A stretch of 50,075 bases of DNA from positions 1 to 50,075 of the forward strand of contig NZ_QFZK01000024.1 of assembly GCF_003415675.1 (NCBI RefSeq), written 5' to 3'. The notes beneath the pieces were generated by a model. It had not been told where the DNA came from. It worked only from the letters and a program-made list of their open reading frames with translations, and did no database searches. The stretch is from Rhodoferax lacus. GTDB taxonomy: Bacteria > Pseudomonadota > Gammaproteobacteria > Burkholderiales > Burkholderiaceae_C. A program made the position numbers and the translations under genes. This document shows positions 8,143-16,464 of the stretch, piece by piece. The stretch's first letter is position 1; each line of letters starts with the position of its first letter.

Positions 8143-8768
8143 TCAAAGTTGTTTTATGCGATGACCATGCCATGGTGCGCCGTGGCATCCGCGACACCCT
8201 GAGCGAAGCTGTCGACATCCAGGTCACGGGCGAGGCCGGCAGCTACTCCGAGGTGCGCGAGGTGCTGCGCACCACGCCCTGCGATGTGCTCATACTCGAT
8301 TTGAACCTGCCCGGCCGAGGGGGGCTGGAGGTGCTGGCCAGCCTGCGCGAGGGCGGCTCTGCGGTGCGCGTGCTGATCGTCTCCATGTTTGCTGAAGACC
8401 AGTACGCCATCCGCTGCCTGCGCGCCGGTGCACACGGCTACCTGAACAAGGCTGGCGACCCCACCGAGCTGGTGGCGGCCGTGCGCACCATCTCGCAGGG
8501 CCGCAAGTATGTGAGCGCTGCCGTATCAGAAATGCTGGTCAACAACCTGTCAGAACCCAGTTCCGAAACCCTGCACTCCACCCTGTCGGAGCGCGAGCTG
8601 CAGACCCTGCTGAAGATAGCCTCGGGCCGCAAGCTGTCTGAAATCGCTGAGGAGCTGATGCTCAGCCCCAAGACGGTGAGCGTGTACCGCGCGCGCCTGC
8701 TGGAAAAACTCAAGCTTGGCAATAACGCCGAACTGACGGTCTACGCTATCCGCAACGAACTGGTGTGA
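8139..8768 (+). CDS. NarL/LuxR-family response regulator
   Basis: This 209-residue DNA-binding regulator has a receiver domain (VVLCDDHAMVRRG near the start, phospho-acceptor Asp54 in LILDLNLPGRGG). A LuxR-type helix-turn-helix lies at about 145-205 (LSERELQTLL, then LSPKTVSVYRARLLEKL). The start is a GTG at 8139 that overlaps the kinase stop TGA, so the two are translationally coupled. An in-frame reading continues further upstream, but it is only a shadow of the kinase gene. The target genes cannot be deduced from the window. Confidence 0.93.
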   Translation: MIKVVLCDDHAMVRRGIRDTLSEAVDIQVTGEAGSYSEVREVLRTTPCDVLILDLNLPGRGGLEVLASLREGGSAVRVLIVSMFAEDQYAIRCLRAGAHGYLNKAGDPTELVAAVRTISQGRKYVSAAVSEMLVNNLSEPSSETLHSTLSERELQTLLKIASGRKLSEIAEELMLSPKTVSVYRARLLEKLKLGNNAELTVYAIRNELV

Positions 8769-8774
8769 ATGTAG

Positions 8775-8854
8775 CCCCCACGCTTGCCACTGCGTGTGCT
8801 GCGCTGCCCCCCCGAGGGGGCTGTCCCGCCTTGGGGCGGCCCGGCGGCGGGACG
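8775..8854 (+). repeat. Structured intergenic repeat, copy 1
   Basis: This is an 80-nt unit starting CCCCCACGCTTGCC, six nt after the regulator stop codon. It has three potential hairpins: CACGC/GCGTG, GCCCCC-cga-GGGGGC, and an 8-bp stem GTCCCGCC (8823-8830) with GGCGGGAC (8846-8853) around a 15-nt loop TTGGGGCGGCCCGGC. The same architecture recurs at 8858, 36948 and 49726, with a partial copy at 49907. Confidence 0.9.
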
Positions 8855-8857
8855 TGG

Positions 8858-8937
8858 CCCCCACGCTTGCCACTGCGTGTGCTGCGCTGCCCGCCGAGGG
8901 GGCCGCATTTTTTCTTGGGGCGGCCCTGCGAAAAAAC
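8858..8937 (+). repeat. Structured intergenic repeat, copy 2
   Basis: This is a tandem second copy, 83 nt after the first. The left half is almost identical to copy 1. The last stem is different in sequence yet still perfectly paired: TTTTTTC (8908-8914) with GAAAAAA (8930-8936), again around a 15-nt loop (TTGGGGCGGCCCTGC). It lies between two convergent genes, so on the plus strand it could act as a terminator or as a 3'-end stabiliser. Confidence 0.88.
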
Positions 8938-8953
8938 AGGGCTTCCGGCCCGT

Positions 8954-9715
8954 TCAGCCGAAGATGTCGATCACGCGGCCCATGAGCGTGATGAAGGGCT
9001 GGTCCAGCATGGGCAGGGTAAAGGCAATGCCGATCAGGCCCACCAGCAAGGTGATGGGAAAGCCGATGGCAAAAATGTTGAGCTGCGGCGCCACGCGTGA
9101 AATGATGCCCAGCGCCAGATTGGTGAACATCAGCAAGCCCACCATGGGCAGGGCAATCCACAAGGCACTGGCAAACAGGTCGGCGCCCAGTTTGTAGAGC
9201 TTCATCTGACCCATGGCCTGCAAAAAGTTCTGGTCAATCGGAAAGGCCTGGAAGCTGCGGTTCACCGCCATCAGCACCATCAGGTGGCCATTCATCACCA
9301 CAAAGAGCAACGAGGTCATCTGCGAGAAGAAGATCGCCACCGCGCTGGACTGGTTGTTCATGGCCGGATCAAAGAACGAGGCGAAGTTCAGCCCCATCTG
9401 GAAGCCCACCACCTCGCCAGCCAGTTCCACGGCGGCGAACACCAGGCGCACGGCAAAGCCGATGGAGATGCCCACACCCACCTGCTGCAGCAATACCCCC
9501 AGGGCCCGCGGGTCGTTGAAGCCGATGATGTCAGCCTGCGGCAGACTGGCCTGTGAGGCCAGGGCCACCAGAAACGCCAGCGCCACACGCGCCCGCACTG
9601 GAAACACCCTGGAAGAAAACACCGGCGCCGAGGTGAACACCGCCAGCACACGGACAAAGGGCCAAAAAATGGGCGAGATCCAGGCCGCCAGTTGCGCCTC
9701 GGAAATACTGATCAC
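8954..9715 (-). CDS. fliR: Flagellar type III export gate protein FliR
   Basis: FliR is a membrane protein of the export gate, which passes rod, hook and filament subunits. The 253-residue sequence is largely hydrophobic, with about six membrane segments. It opens with the family-typical MISISEAQLAAWISPIFWPFVRVL pattern. The start is a GTG, with AGGG upstream; no better ATG exists near it. It is the last gene of the fli run and follows fliQ by 17 nt. Confidence 0.95.
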   Translation of the reverse strand: MISISEAQLAAWISPIFWPFVRVLAVFTSAPVFSSRVFPVRARVALAFLVALASQASLPQADIIGFNDPRALGVLLQQVGVGISIGFAVRLVFAAVELAGEVVGFQMGLNFASFFDPAMNNQSSAVAIFFSQMTSLLFVVMNGHLMVLMAVNRSFQAFPIDQNFLQAMGQMKLYKLGADLFASALWIALPMVGLLMFTNLALGIISRVAPQLNIFAIGFPITLLVGLIGIAFTLPMLDQPFITLMGRVIDIFG

Positions 9716-9732
9716 GCTGGCAACCCTGTGGC

Positions 9733-10002
9733 CTAGGTGACCGAGCCGGGAATCGCTTCCATGGTGCGGCGTATGTACTCCACCAGCATGGTCAGCATCC
9801 AGGGGCCGGCAATCGCAAACACGGCAATCACCGCAATCAGCTTGGGCACAAAAGCCAGCGTGGCCTCGTGGATCTGGGTCACGGCCTGAAACAGACTGAC
9901 CAGCAAACCGACCAGCAGCGCCGTGCCAAGCACGGGGGCAGATACCATCAGCAACATCAGCAGGGCTTCCTGGCCCATGGTCAACACCATTTGAGAGTTC
10001 AT
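9733..10002 (-). CDS. fliQ: Flagellar export gate protein FliQ
   Basis: This is a small, 89-residue inner-membrane subunit of the flagellar export gate with two hydrophobic helices (about 15-40 and 52-75). It matches the usual family length of 89-90. It lies 10 nt after fliP, with an AGAGGA ribosome site in the junction, and 17 nt before fliR. FliP, FliQ and FliR are expected to assemble together into the gate. Confidence 0.96.
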   Translation of the reverse strand: MNSQMVLTMGQEALLMLLMVSAPVLGTALLVGLLVSLFQAVTQIHEATLAFVPKLIAVIAVFAIAGPWMLTMLVEYIRRTMEAIPGSVT

Positions 10003-10012
10003 GCGGCGTCCT

Positions 10013-10768
10013 CTAGTTCACAAAGCTGGCTGCCAGCGAACCCACCAGCAGGTTCCAGCCATCGGCCAGCACAAACAGCATCAGCTTGAACGGCAAGGCC
10101 ACCAGCACCGGCGACAGCATCATCATGCCCAGGGACATCAGCACACTGGCCACCACCATGTCAATCACCAGGAAAGGGATGAAGATCATGAAGCCGATCT
10201 GGAAGGCCGACTTCAGTTCACTGATCACAAAGGCCGGTACCAGCACGCGAATGGGTGCCGCATCCACCGTGGTGTCCGCAGGCAACTTGGCCAGCTTCAC
10301 AAACAGGGCGAAGTCCGACTGGCGTGTCTGCTTGGACATGAAGCTGCGTATAGGGCCCTCTCCCTTGCTAAGCGCCTGCTCAAAGGAAATCGTGTTGTTG
10401 GTGTAGGGCAGGTAGGCATCGGCATACACCTTGTCCAGAGTCGGCCCCATCACAAAGAGGGTGAGAAACAGGGACAGCCCCACGATGACCTGGTTGGGCG
10501 GTGCCGACTGCGTTCCCAGCGCCTGGCGCAAGAGCGAGAGCACGATGACGATGCGGGTAAAGCCCGTCATCATCAACAGCACGGCCGGCAAAAACGACAG
10601 CGCAGTAAAGAACAGCAGGGTCTGGATGGGCACCGAATAACTGGTGCCGCCCTGGCTGCTGCCAATGATCAGGGGCAGTTGGCCCTGGGTCTGGGCGTGC
10701 GCCAAGCCGTGCAGCATCAGTGCCAGCAGCACCAGGGTGGCCTTGCCAAACGCGCTCTGGACTCTCAT
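10013..10768 (-). CDS. fliP: Flagellar export gate protein FliP
   Basis: FliP forms the core ring of the export gate. The 251-residue protein has a cleavable signal peptide (about 1-25, ending in AHA before QTQG), as is usual for FliP. It also has the conserved LLMMTGFTRIVIVLSLLRQALG segment (split here by the loop of the first helices) and the C-terminal SELKSAFQIGFMIFIPFLVID region. I start it at the ATG at 10768, which overlaps the fliO stop (ATGA), rather than at a longer in-frame reading that would hide the signal peptide. Confidence 0.95.
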   Translation of the reverse strand: MRVQSAFGKATLVLLALMLHGLAHAQTQGQLPLIIGSSQGGTSYSVPIQTLLFFTALSFLPAVLLMMTGFTRIVIVLSLLRQALGTQSAPPNQVIVGLSLFLTLFVMGPTLDKVYADAYLPYTNNTISFEQALSKGEGPIRSFMSKQTRQSDFALFVKLAKLPADTTVDAAPIRVLVPAFVISELKSAFQIGFMIFIPFLVIDMVVASVLMSLGMMMLSPVLVALPFKLMLFVLADGWNLLVGSLAASFVN

Positions 10769-11058
10769 GCGGACTCGGCCACCGGGTTGGCAGGCACGCT
10801 CTCGGCGGGCGTGGTGTGCAGGCACTGGATGGACTGGGGGGTAACACCCAGCACCAGCCAGACGCGGGCATTGTGTGGCCCCACCTCTACCGTCACCACG
10901 CGTTGCTGCGCGCCCAGCGACAGCACAGACACCACGCGGGAAGGCCCGGAAATGCCGGGAATGGACAGGCCGTAGTGCTTCTTGAGGCGTTCAATCAGAA
11001 AGGGCAGGCTCACCAGCACGCACAAAAACAATCCGATCAGAATCAGGGACTGCGTCAT
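10765..11058 (-). CDS. fliO: Flagellar assembly protein FliO
   Basis: FliO is a small membrane protein that helps assemble the FliP ring. The 97-residue product has one N-terminal membrane helix (about 4-21) followed by a basic cytoplasmic part containing the LSLGAQQRVVTVEVG stretch typical of the family. The start is the ATG at 11058, 14 nt after fliN. A longer in-frame reading exists but overlaps fliN throughout and lacks family features. The end overlaps fliP by four nt, indicating coupling. Confidence 0.88.
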   Translation of the reverse strand: MTQSLILIGLFLCVLVSLPFLIERLKKHYGLSIPGISGPSRVVSVLSLGAQQRVVTVEVGPHNARVWLVLGVTPQSIQCLHTTPAESVPANPVAESA

Positions 11059-11072
11059 TCCAGCCTGCAGCT

Positions 11073-11507
11073 TCAGCTCTTGCTGACGCGGCGCAGCCGC
11101 TCGGATGGCGTCACCACATCGGTCAGGCGGATACCGAACTTGTCGTTCACCACCACCACCTCGCCCTGGGCGATCAGGTAGCCGTTGACCAGCACATCCA
11201 TGGGCTCGCCAGCCAACGCATCGAGCTCCACCACCGAGCCCTGGCCCAGTTGCAGGATGTGCTTGATGGGCACCTTGGTGCGGCCCAGCTCCACCGACAG
11301 CAGCACCGGAATGTCCAGCACCATGTTGATGTCCTGCATGGATGCATCGCCACCGCCTGAGCTGAAGGGGCGCGGCGCATCGCCCGAAAGCACCGAGCCG
11401 GGTTGTGCATCGCCCGCACCATCGCTGGACTTCTGCTCCATCAGGGCCTCGGCCCAATCGGCCATGCCGTCGTCCGCGCCTGCGTCGGGTATATCTTCAG
11501 TGGCCAT
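11073..11507 (-). CDS. fliN: Flagellar motor switch protein FliN
   Basis: FliN forms the lower C-ring of the motor switch and helps deliver export complexes. The 144-residue protein has an acidic N-terminal extension (1-55) and a C-terminal SpoA-type domain (about 60-135). Typical segments are LDIPVLLSVELGRTKVPIKH, then LGQGSVVELDALAGEP and DKFGIRLTDVV. The start codon lies inside the end of fliM (an 11-nt overlap), so expression of the two switch subunits is probably coupled. Confidence 0.96.
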   Translation of the reverse strand: MATEDIPDAGADDGMADWAEALMEQKSSDGAGDAQPGSVLSGDAPRPFSSGGGDASMQDINMVLDIPVLLSVELGRTKVPIKHILQLGQGSVVELDALAGEPMDVLVNGYLIAQGEVVVVNDKFGIRLTDVVTPSERLRRVSKS

Positions 11508-12501
11508 GTCTATCCCCTAACCAGTTCTGGTCGTTACCGCGTAAAGCCTTCTCTATGCGGATTGCGTATTTGGCATTGTGCGTGCCGTAGTTGCACTCGA
11601 AGATTGGAACACCATCCACGGTCGCCTGGATACGGGATTCACGCTCGAGCTCAATAAAGTCACCTTTTTTAAGCGACAACAACCGCTCCACCGTGGCCTC
11701 GGCCGTGGCCAGATGGGCCACCAAGGTGACCTCGGCGGCCTGGATTTCCCGGGTCAGCACATTCACCCAACGCTTGTCCACTTCAACCGAGTCGCCCTGC
11801 GTGCTGGAGTACAGCACATCGCGGATCGGCTCCAGTGTCGAATACGGGAAGCAGAAATGGATGGAGCCCGCGATGTCTCCAATTTCCAGCTGGAACGAGG
11901 TCGAAATCACAATCTCGCTGGGCGTGGCAATGGTCACGAACTGGGGCTGCATCTCGGAGCGCTGGTATTCCAGCTCCAAGGGGTAAATGCCCTTCCAGGC
12001 CTTCTTGTACTCTTCGGTGATGACATCCACCAGCCGGTTGATCACGCGCTGCTCGGTGGCCGAAAAGTCGCGCCCCTCGATGCGGGTCTGGAACTTGCCA
12101 ATACCGCCAAACAGGGTGTCGATCACGCCAAACACCAGGCTGGGTTCACACACAATCATGCCGCTGCCACGCAGGGGGCGAATCGCCACGATGTTGAAGT
12201 TAGTGGGCACGGCCAGCTCACGCAGGAAGGCGCTGTAGCGCTGCACCGACACCGGCCCCACCGAAATTTCGGGGCTGCGGCGTATGAAATTGAACAGCCC
12301 CTGGCGCAGGTTGCGGGCAAAGCGCTCATTGACAATTTCCATGGTGGGCATGCGCCCACGCACGATGCGCTCCTGGCTGGAAATGTTGTAGGCCCGTACC
12401 TCGCCATGCTCGGCATCTTCTTCGACCGATTTCTGGCTCTCACCCGTGACGCCTTCGAGCAGGGCATCGACTTCTTCCTGGGAGAGAAAAGACTCGCTCA
12501 T
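11497..12501 (-). CDS. fliM: Flagellar motor switch protein FliM
   Basis: FliM is the switch subunit that binds phosphorylated CheY. The 334-residue protein begins with the CheY-binding peptide LSQEEVDALL (6-15). A CheC-like middle domain (about 40-235) and a C-terminal SpoA domain (about 250-325) follow. The length matches the family. It lies 22 nt after fliL and overlaps fliN. It is the place where both CheY proteins of the window would be expected to act. Confidence 0.97.
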   Translation of the reverse strand: MSESFLSQEEVDALLEGVTGESQKSVEEDAEHGEVRAYNISSQERIVRGRMPTMEIVNERFARNLRQGLFNFIRRSPEISVGPVSVQRYSAFLRELAVPTNFNIVAIRPLRGSGMIVCEPSLVFGVIDTLFGGIGKFQTRIEGRDFSATEQRVINRLVDVITEEYKKAWKGIYPLELEYQRSEMQPQFVTIATPSEIVISTSFQLEIGDIAGSIHFCFPYSTLEPIRDVLYSSTQGDSVEVDKRWVNVLTREIQAAEVTLVAHLATAEATVERLLSLKKGDFIELERESRIQATVDGVPIFECNYGTHNAKYAIRIEKALRGNDQNWLGDRHGH

Positions 12502-12523
12502 GGTGTTACAGGCCTCGCGCTGC

Positions 12524-13105
12524 TTACTGGATGATGAAACTGGAGAACAGCACGCCCGTCACCGGGTACTCGGCGTGCGCCGCTTTCTTTTTCTTCTTGG
12601 CGCCTTCGGCCTCGGCTGCGGGGGCTTCTTCTTCACCGCCACCAAATGGGGTGATGGCTTCCCGCAAAATGGCCTTGGCCAGTGCCTCCTTGCCCTCGGG
12701 CGTGAGCAACTCGACCGCCGTCTTTTGCGAAATCAGCATCAACACGCCGCTGCGTATGGTGGGCAAAAAGGCCTTGACGGTATCGGAGGCGTGGGCATCG
12801 GCCACCACCAGGGTAACGCCCACCTGGGCCACGCGGTCACCGCCTGCGTCGGCCAGGTTCACCACCATATTGTCCATGGGCAAATAGGCCGGGGGCGTGA
12901 CTTTGCCATCGTGCGCGGCCGCCTTGGGCGCATCACCGCCGTCTTCTTCGGCTGCCGCAGCTGCACGCGGCTTGAGCACCAGGAAATAGAACCCAGCGCC
13001 ACCCAGCGCCAGCACGGCAACTACCGCGCCGATGATGATCAGCATTTTCTTGCTCTTTTTGGCCGGGGCCTTGTCGTCTGCGCTTGCTTCAGGTGCTGTA
13101 GCCAC
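12524..13105 (-). CDS. fliL: Flagellar basal-body-associated protein FliL
   Basis: FliL is an inner-membrane protein next to the stator that supports torque under load. The 193-residue product has a basic N-terminus, one membrane helix (about 21-44) and a periplasmic domain (about 70-193). A Glu/Ala/Lys-rich insertion near 160-175 is low in complexity. The start is a GTG with GAGGAA upstream. It begins the second half of the fli run, 114 nt after fliK, so a separate promoter there is possible although I could not identify one. Confidence 0.93.
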   Translation of the reverse strand: MATAPEASADDKAPAKKSKKMLIIIGAVVAVLALGGAGFYFLVLKPRAAAAAEEDGGDAPKAAAHDGKVTPPAYLPMDNMVVNLADAGGDRVAQVGVTLVVADAHASDTVKAFLPTIRSGVLMLISQKTAVELLTPEGKEALAKAILREAITPFGGGEEEAPAAEAEGAKKKKKAAHAEYPVTGVLFSSFIIQ

Positions 13106-13219
13106 TGTTATTCCTCAATCACTGTATTCGGCTGATTATTGACCCCAAAAACCCTCTCTAAGGTTCAATAAGGCCTGTAATTGCACAGCCTATCCTGATT
13201 TTCGCCTTTGCGCGCCACC

Positions 13220-14527
13220 CTACACAAAAAGATCAACGGAGCGGCCGGCCCCGCCTGTCCTGTTGCCGCGCAGGTTCACGCCGGTTTCCGCACGGGCCAC
13301 TTGCAGGGGGGCAGTCACACCCTGGCGGGCGGTTTGCCGGTCGCGGCGCTGGCCGCCATCGGCTTGGCCACTGCCCGAGCCGCCTACCGAGACGCCGGTC
13401 AGCACCAGGCCCTCGCGCAGGAGCATCTCCTTCAATTGGGCGCCAGCCCCCTGCAGCACATCGCGGGTTGCCGCTTCATCGGTGCGGAAGCTGATCTGCG
13501 CCTCGTTGCCCTGCAGGCTGATGCTGACCTCCACCGGAGACTGGCCCAGGCCGTCGAGCTTGAGCTCGGCGTTTTGCACATTCTGCGAGACCCAGTAGCT
13601 CACCTGCTCGGCCACCTGCATCTCGGGTGCCAACACGGGAGCGCCCGCCCCCGGCTGCGAAAAATCGGGGGCACTGACGCCCAGCGCAGTGCCTGAATAG
13701 GTGGGCTCGACATTCTGGAACGCGTTGCCCTTGCGCTCTCCCTGCGGCTTTTCCTGCCTGGCCAGCAGGGGTGCCAGCAGCGGTTCCAGCGTGCGCCCAC
13801 CCGCCGGGTCCCTGGCCTGTTCCAGGGCCGCCATGAATTTGTGGGGCTCGACCCGTTCACTGCCCGCCGCTGCGCTACTGTTGCCAGGCGCACTGCTGTC
13901 GGCACCCGGCGGCAGGGCCGCTTTGCCCGCCTTGGTGTGCACATGGGCCTGCTGCAAGCTGTGGGTGGAAGACTCCGCGACCTCCAACCCGGGCGCTGCG
14001 GCAGTTGCCGCGGCTGCTTTGCCTGCCCCCTCGCCCAATGCAGCCAGGCCCTTGGGTGCGGGTGCCTGGCCTGGCACGGGGCCAGCCGCTGCTACCGGCG
14101 CAGCAGGCAGGGGCTGCGTGGCACTCAGCAGCGCGGCCTGTTGGGCCATGGCCGCAGGGTCGGATGCCAATTCGGCTGCGCTTGGCGCCAAGGCAGCGGG
14201 GTCTCGCACCAGCGCAGTGGCTTGTTGCGCGAACACGCTGGCATCCTGCGCTGCCGCGGCAATCTGCGGGTTGTTTTGCAGCAAGGTGCTGGCATCAAAG
14301 GGGGCGGCAGTTGTCGGCACGTCGGTTGCTGCATCGGGCACCAAGGCCTGCCCCGGAGCGTCAGCCGCAGCCTCCCCCAAGGCGCCCAGTATCGCCATGA
14401 ACCCTCCCCCTCCAGCCCCACCCGCCCCTGCATCACCTGCATCTGTTTTGGCACGGGCACCGTGGCTGGCCGCAGTGCCAGAGGCCTTGGAGTGGTTGGC
14501 CGCAGCCGGGCTTTTTTCAATCGTCAT
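13220..14527 (-). CDS. fliK: Flagellar hook-length control protein FliK
   Basis: FliK measures hook length and switches the export apparatus to filament substrates. The 435-residue protein has a long Ala/Pro/Gly-rich, poorly ordered N-terminal part. The conserved C-terminal domain lies at about 310-395 and contains the LKLDGLGQSPVEVSISLQG and LLREGLVLTGVSV stretches. It ends in GRSVDLFV. The start ATG overlaps the fliJ stop by four nt. Identity rests on the C-terminal domain and on its position after fliJ. Confidence 0.92.
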   Translation of the reverse strand: MTIEKSPAAANHSKASGTAASHGARAKTDAGDAGAGGAGGGGFMAILGALGEAAADAPGQALVPDAATDVPTTAAPFDASTLLQNNPQIAAAAQDASVFAQQATALVRDPAALAPSAAELASDPAAMAQQAALLSATQPLPAAPVAAAGPVPGQAPAPKGLAALGEGAGKAAAATAAAPGLEVAESSTHSLQQAHVHTKAGKAALPPGADSSAPGNSSAAAGSERVEPHKFMAALEQARDPAGGRTLEPLLAPLLARQEKPQGERKGNAFQNVEPTYSGTALGVSAPDFSQPGAGAPVLAPEMQVAEQVSYWVSQNVQNAELKLDGLGQSPVEVSISLQGNEAQISFRTDEAATRDVLQGAGAQLKEMLLREGLVLTGVSVGGSGSGQADGGQRRDRQTARQGVTAPLQVARAETGVNLRGNRTGGAGRSVDLFV

Positions 14528-14991
14528 ACATGCTCCTGCGTGTTTCTGTCAGCGCGGTCCCTGAAGTGCCGCATGGCGGCAAATTCGTCGGTAGCGCGCT
14601 GCTCGCGCCGCTGTTGCACCACCTGCTGCTCCATGCGCCGCCCTTTCAGCACCTGCTTGAAGGCTGCCAGCCGGTATTCGGCCTGCAGCAGGGCCTGGTG
14701 CGCCGTGGCCAGTTGCCGCTCCAGATTGGCCACCACCCCCATCTGCTGCGTGGCCGCATGCTGCAGGCGGTCCATGAACTGGTAGTGGTGCCGGATCAGC
14801 TCCACCGAGAGGTTGACGGAGTGGCCGCCGACCCAGCGCGCGTCTGTGTCGTTGGAATAGCTTTGCAACTGCTGCAACTGGCCTTGGGCAAATTGCAGGG
14901 TCTTCTGGGCTTGCGCATGTTTGCGCGCCTGCGCATCCCGCTGTTGGGTGGACTGCTCTATGGCCAGCTCCAGGGCTCTGAATTTAGGCAT
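14524..14991 (-). CDS. fliJ: Flagellar export chaperone FliJ
   Basis: FliJ is a coiled-coil protein that sits in the FliI ATPase ring and activates the export gate. The 155-residue product is almost wholly helical, rich in Gln, Ala and Arg, as expected. It lies 12 nt after fliI and overlaps fliK (ATGA). Sequence conservation in this family is low, so the call rests on size, composition and operon position. Confidence 0.9.
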   Translation of the reverse strand: MPKFRALELAIEQSTQQRDAQARKHAQAQKTLQFAQGQLQQLQSYSNDTDARWVGGHSVNLSVELIRHHYQFMDRLQHAATQQMGVVANLERQLATAHQALLQAEYRLAAFKQVLKGRRMEQQVVQQRREQRATDEFAAMRHFRDRADRNTQEHV

Positions 14992-15003
14992 GGCCGGCTT
15001 TCA

Positions 15004-16464
15004 TCAGACCGGGTTGCCGGTATACGCGGCATTGCAGGCCTGGGCCATCTGCTGCACCACCGGCGCCAGGGGAGCGGACTCGAACATGTCCTGCTGCAGG
15101 AAGCGGCCCATGTCGTCGTGCAGGGCAATGGCCTCGTCCAGACCCGGGTCCGAGCCCGGGGCGTAAGCGCCGATTTGCACCAGGTCGCGGCTTTTTTCGT
15201 ACTTGGAGTAAATCGCCCGGAAGCGCCGCGCCAGCTCAAAGTGCTCACGCGAGACCACGTTGTGCATCACGCGCGAGGCCGACTGCTCGATGTCGATGGC
15301 GGGGTAGTGCCCGGCCTCGGCCAGGGTGCGGGACAGCACGATATGTCCGTCCAGAATCGCGCGCGCAGCATCTGCAATCGGGTCCTGCTGGTCATCGCCT
15401 TCGGACAGCACGGTATAGAAGGCGGTGATCGACCCCACGCCGTTCAGCCCATTGCCGCTGCGCTCCACCAGCTGCGGCAGCTTGGCAAAGCAGCTTGGCG
15501 GATAGCCCTTGGTGGCCGGTGGCTCGCCAATGGCCAGTGCAATTTCGCGCTGGGCCATGGCATAGCGGGTGAGCGAATCCATCAGCAGCAGCACGTGCTG
15601 GCCCTGGTCCCGGAAGCTCTCGGCAATCGCCGTGGCGTAGGACGCACCCTGCATGCGCAGCAGCGGCGGCGCATCCGCCGGTGCGGCCACCACCACCGAG
15701 CGGGCACGGCCCTCGGCGCCCAGAATGTCTTCAATGAATTCCTTGACCTCACGGCCCCGCTCGCCGATCAACCCGACCACAATCACATCGGCCTGGGTGT
15801 AGCGGGCCATCATGCCCAGCAGCACGCTCTTGCCCACGCCAGAGCCTGCAAACAGGCCAATACGCTGGCCGCGCCCCACAGTCAGCAGGGCGTTGATGGC
15901 GCGCACGCCGGTGTCCAGGCTGTGGCGCACCGGGTCGCGGTCCATGGCATTGATGGTCTTGCGCTCCATGGGCCTGGCCACCACGTTCGGAATGGGGCCC
16001 ATGCGGTCCAGCGGCATGCCCTGCGAATCCACCACCCGCCCCAACAGGCCTTCGCCCAGAGGCAGGCGCAGCATGCCGGTGTCCGACGCAAAGTCAGCCG
16101 CGCTGGCCTTGTGCAGGGAGGGCACCGGCACATAGCTGGCCGCTGGCGCCACACTGGCACCACTGGAGAGGCCGTGCACATCGCCAGCCGGCATCAGAAA
16201 CGCGCGGTCATTGGCAAAGCCCACCACTTCGGCCAGCACCGGCTCGCGCTTGCCAGAGGTCACCACACATTGCGAGCCCACGGGCGCGCGCAGGCCACTG
16301 GCCTCCAGCACCAGACCGGCCAGGCGTGTGAGCGTGCCACGCATTTCCGGCGTGGAGCTGCGCACCACACGCGCTTGCGCACGCTGGAAAAAATCCTGCC
16401 ATTGCGGGGGTGATCCGGCCAGGGTGGCCGGAGTTTCCAGCAGGTCTGGGGCTTCAGTGGACAT
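15004..16464 (-). CDS. fliI: Flagellum-specific ATPase FliI
   Basis: FliI is the ATPase of the flagellar export apparatus, related to F1-ATPase beta. In the 486-residue protein the Walker A motif AGSGVGKS is at 206-213, followed by the Walker B region (VLLLMDSLTRYA). The C-terminal helical domain ends at YTGNPV. I start it at the ATG at 16464, which overlaps the end of fliH by 11 nt. A longer in-frame reading extends upstream but lies within fliH and lacks family similarity. Confidence 0.97.
   Translation of the reverse strand: MSTEAPDLLETPATLAGSPPQWQDFFQRAQARVVRSSTPEMRGTLTRLAGLVLEASGLRAPVGSQCVVTSGKREPVLAEVVGFANDRAFLMPAGDVHGLSSGASVAPAASYVPVPSLHKASAADFASDTGMLRLPLGEGLLGRVVDSQGMPLDRMGPIPNVVARPMERKTINAMDRDPVRHSLDTGVRAINALLTVGRGQRIGLFAGSGVGKSVLLGMMARYTQADVIVVGLIGERGREVKEFIEDILGAEGRARSVVVAAPADAPPLLRMQGASYATAIAESFRDQGQHVLLLMDSLTRYAMAQREIALAIGEPPATKGYPPSCFAKLPQLVERSGNGLNGVGSITAFYTVLSEGDDQQDPIADAARAILDGHIVLSRTLAEAGHYPAIDIEQSASRVMHNVVSREHFELARRFRAIYSKYEKSRDLVQIGAYAPGSDPGLDEAIALHDDMGRFLQQDMFESAPLAPVVQQMAQACNAAYTGNPV

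Noticed and set aside
8775..8937. Tandem similar units considered as a CRISPR or minisatellite
   Set aside because: There are only two adjacent copies of 80 nt with no spacers; the units recur singly elsewhere and have hairpin structure.
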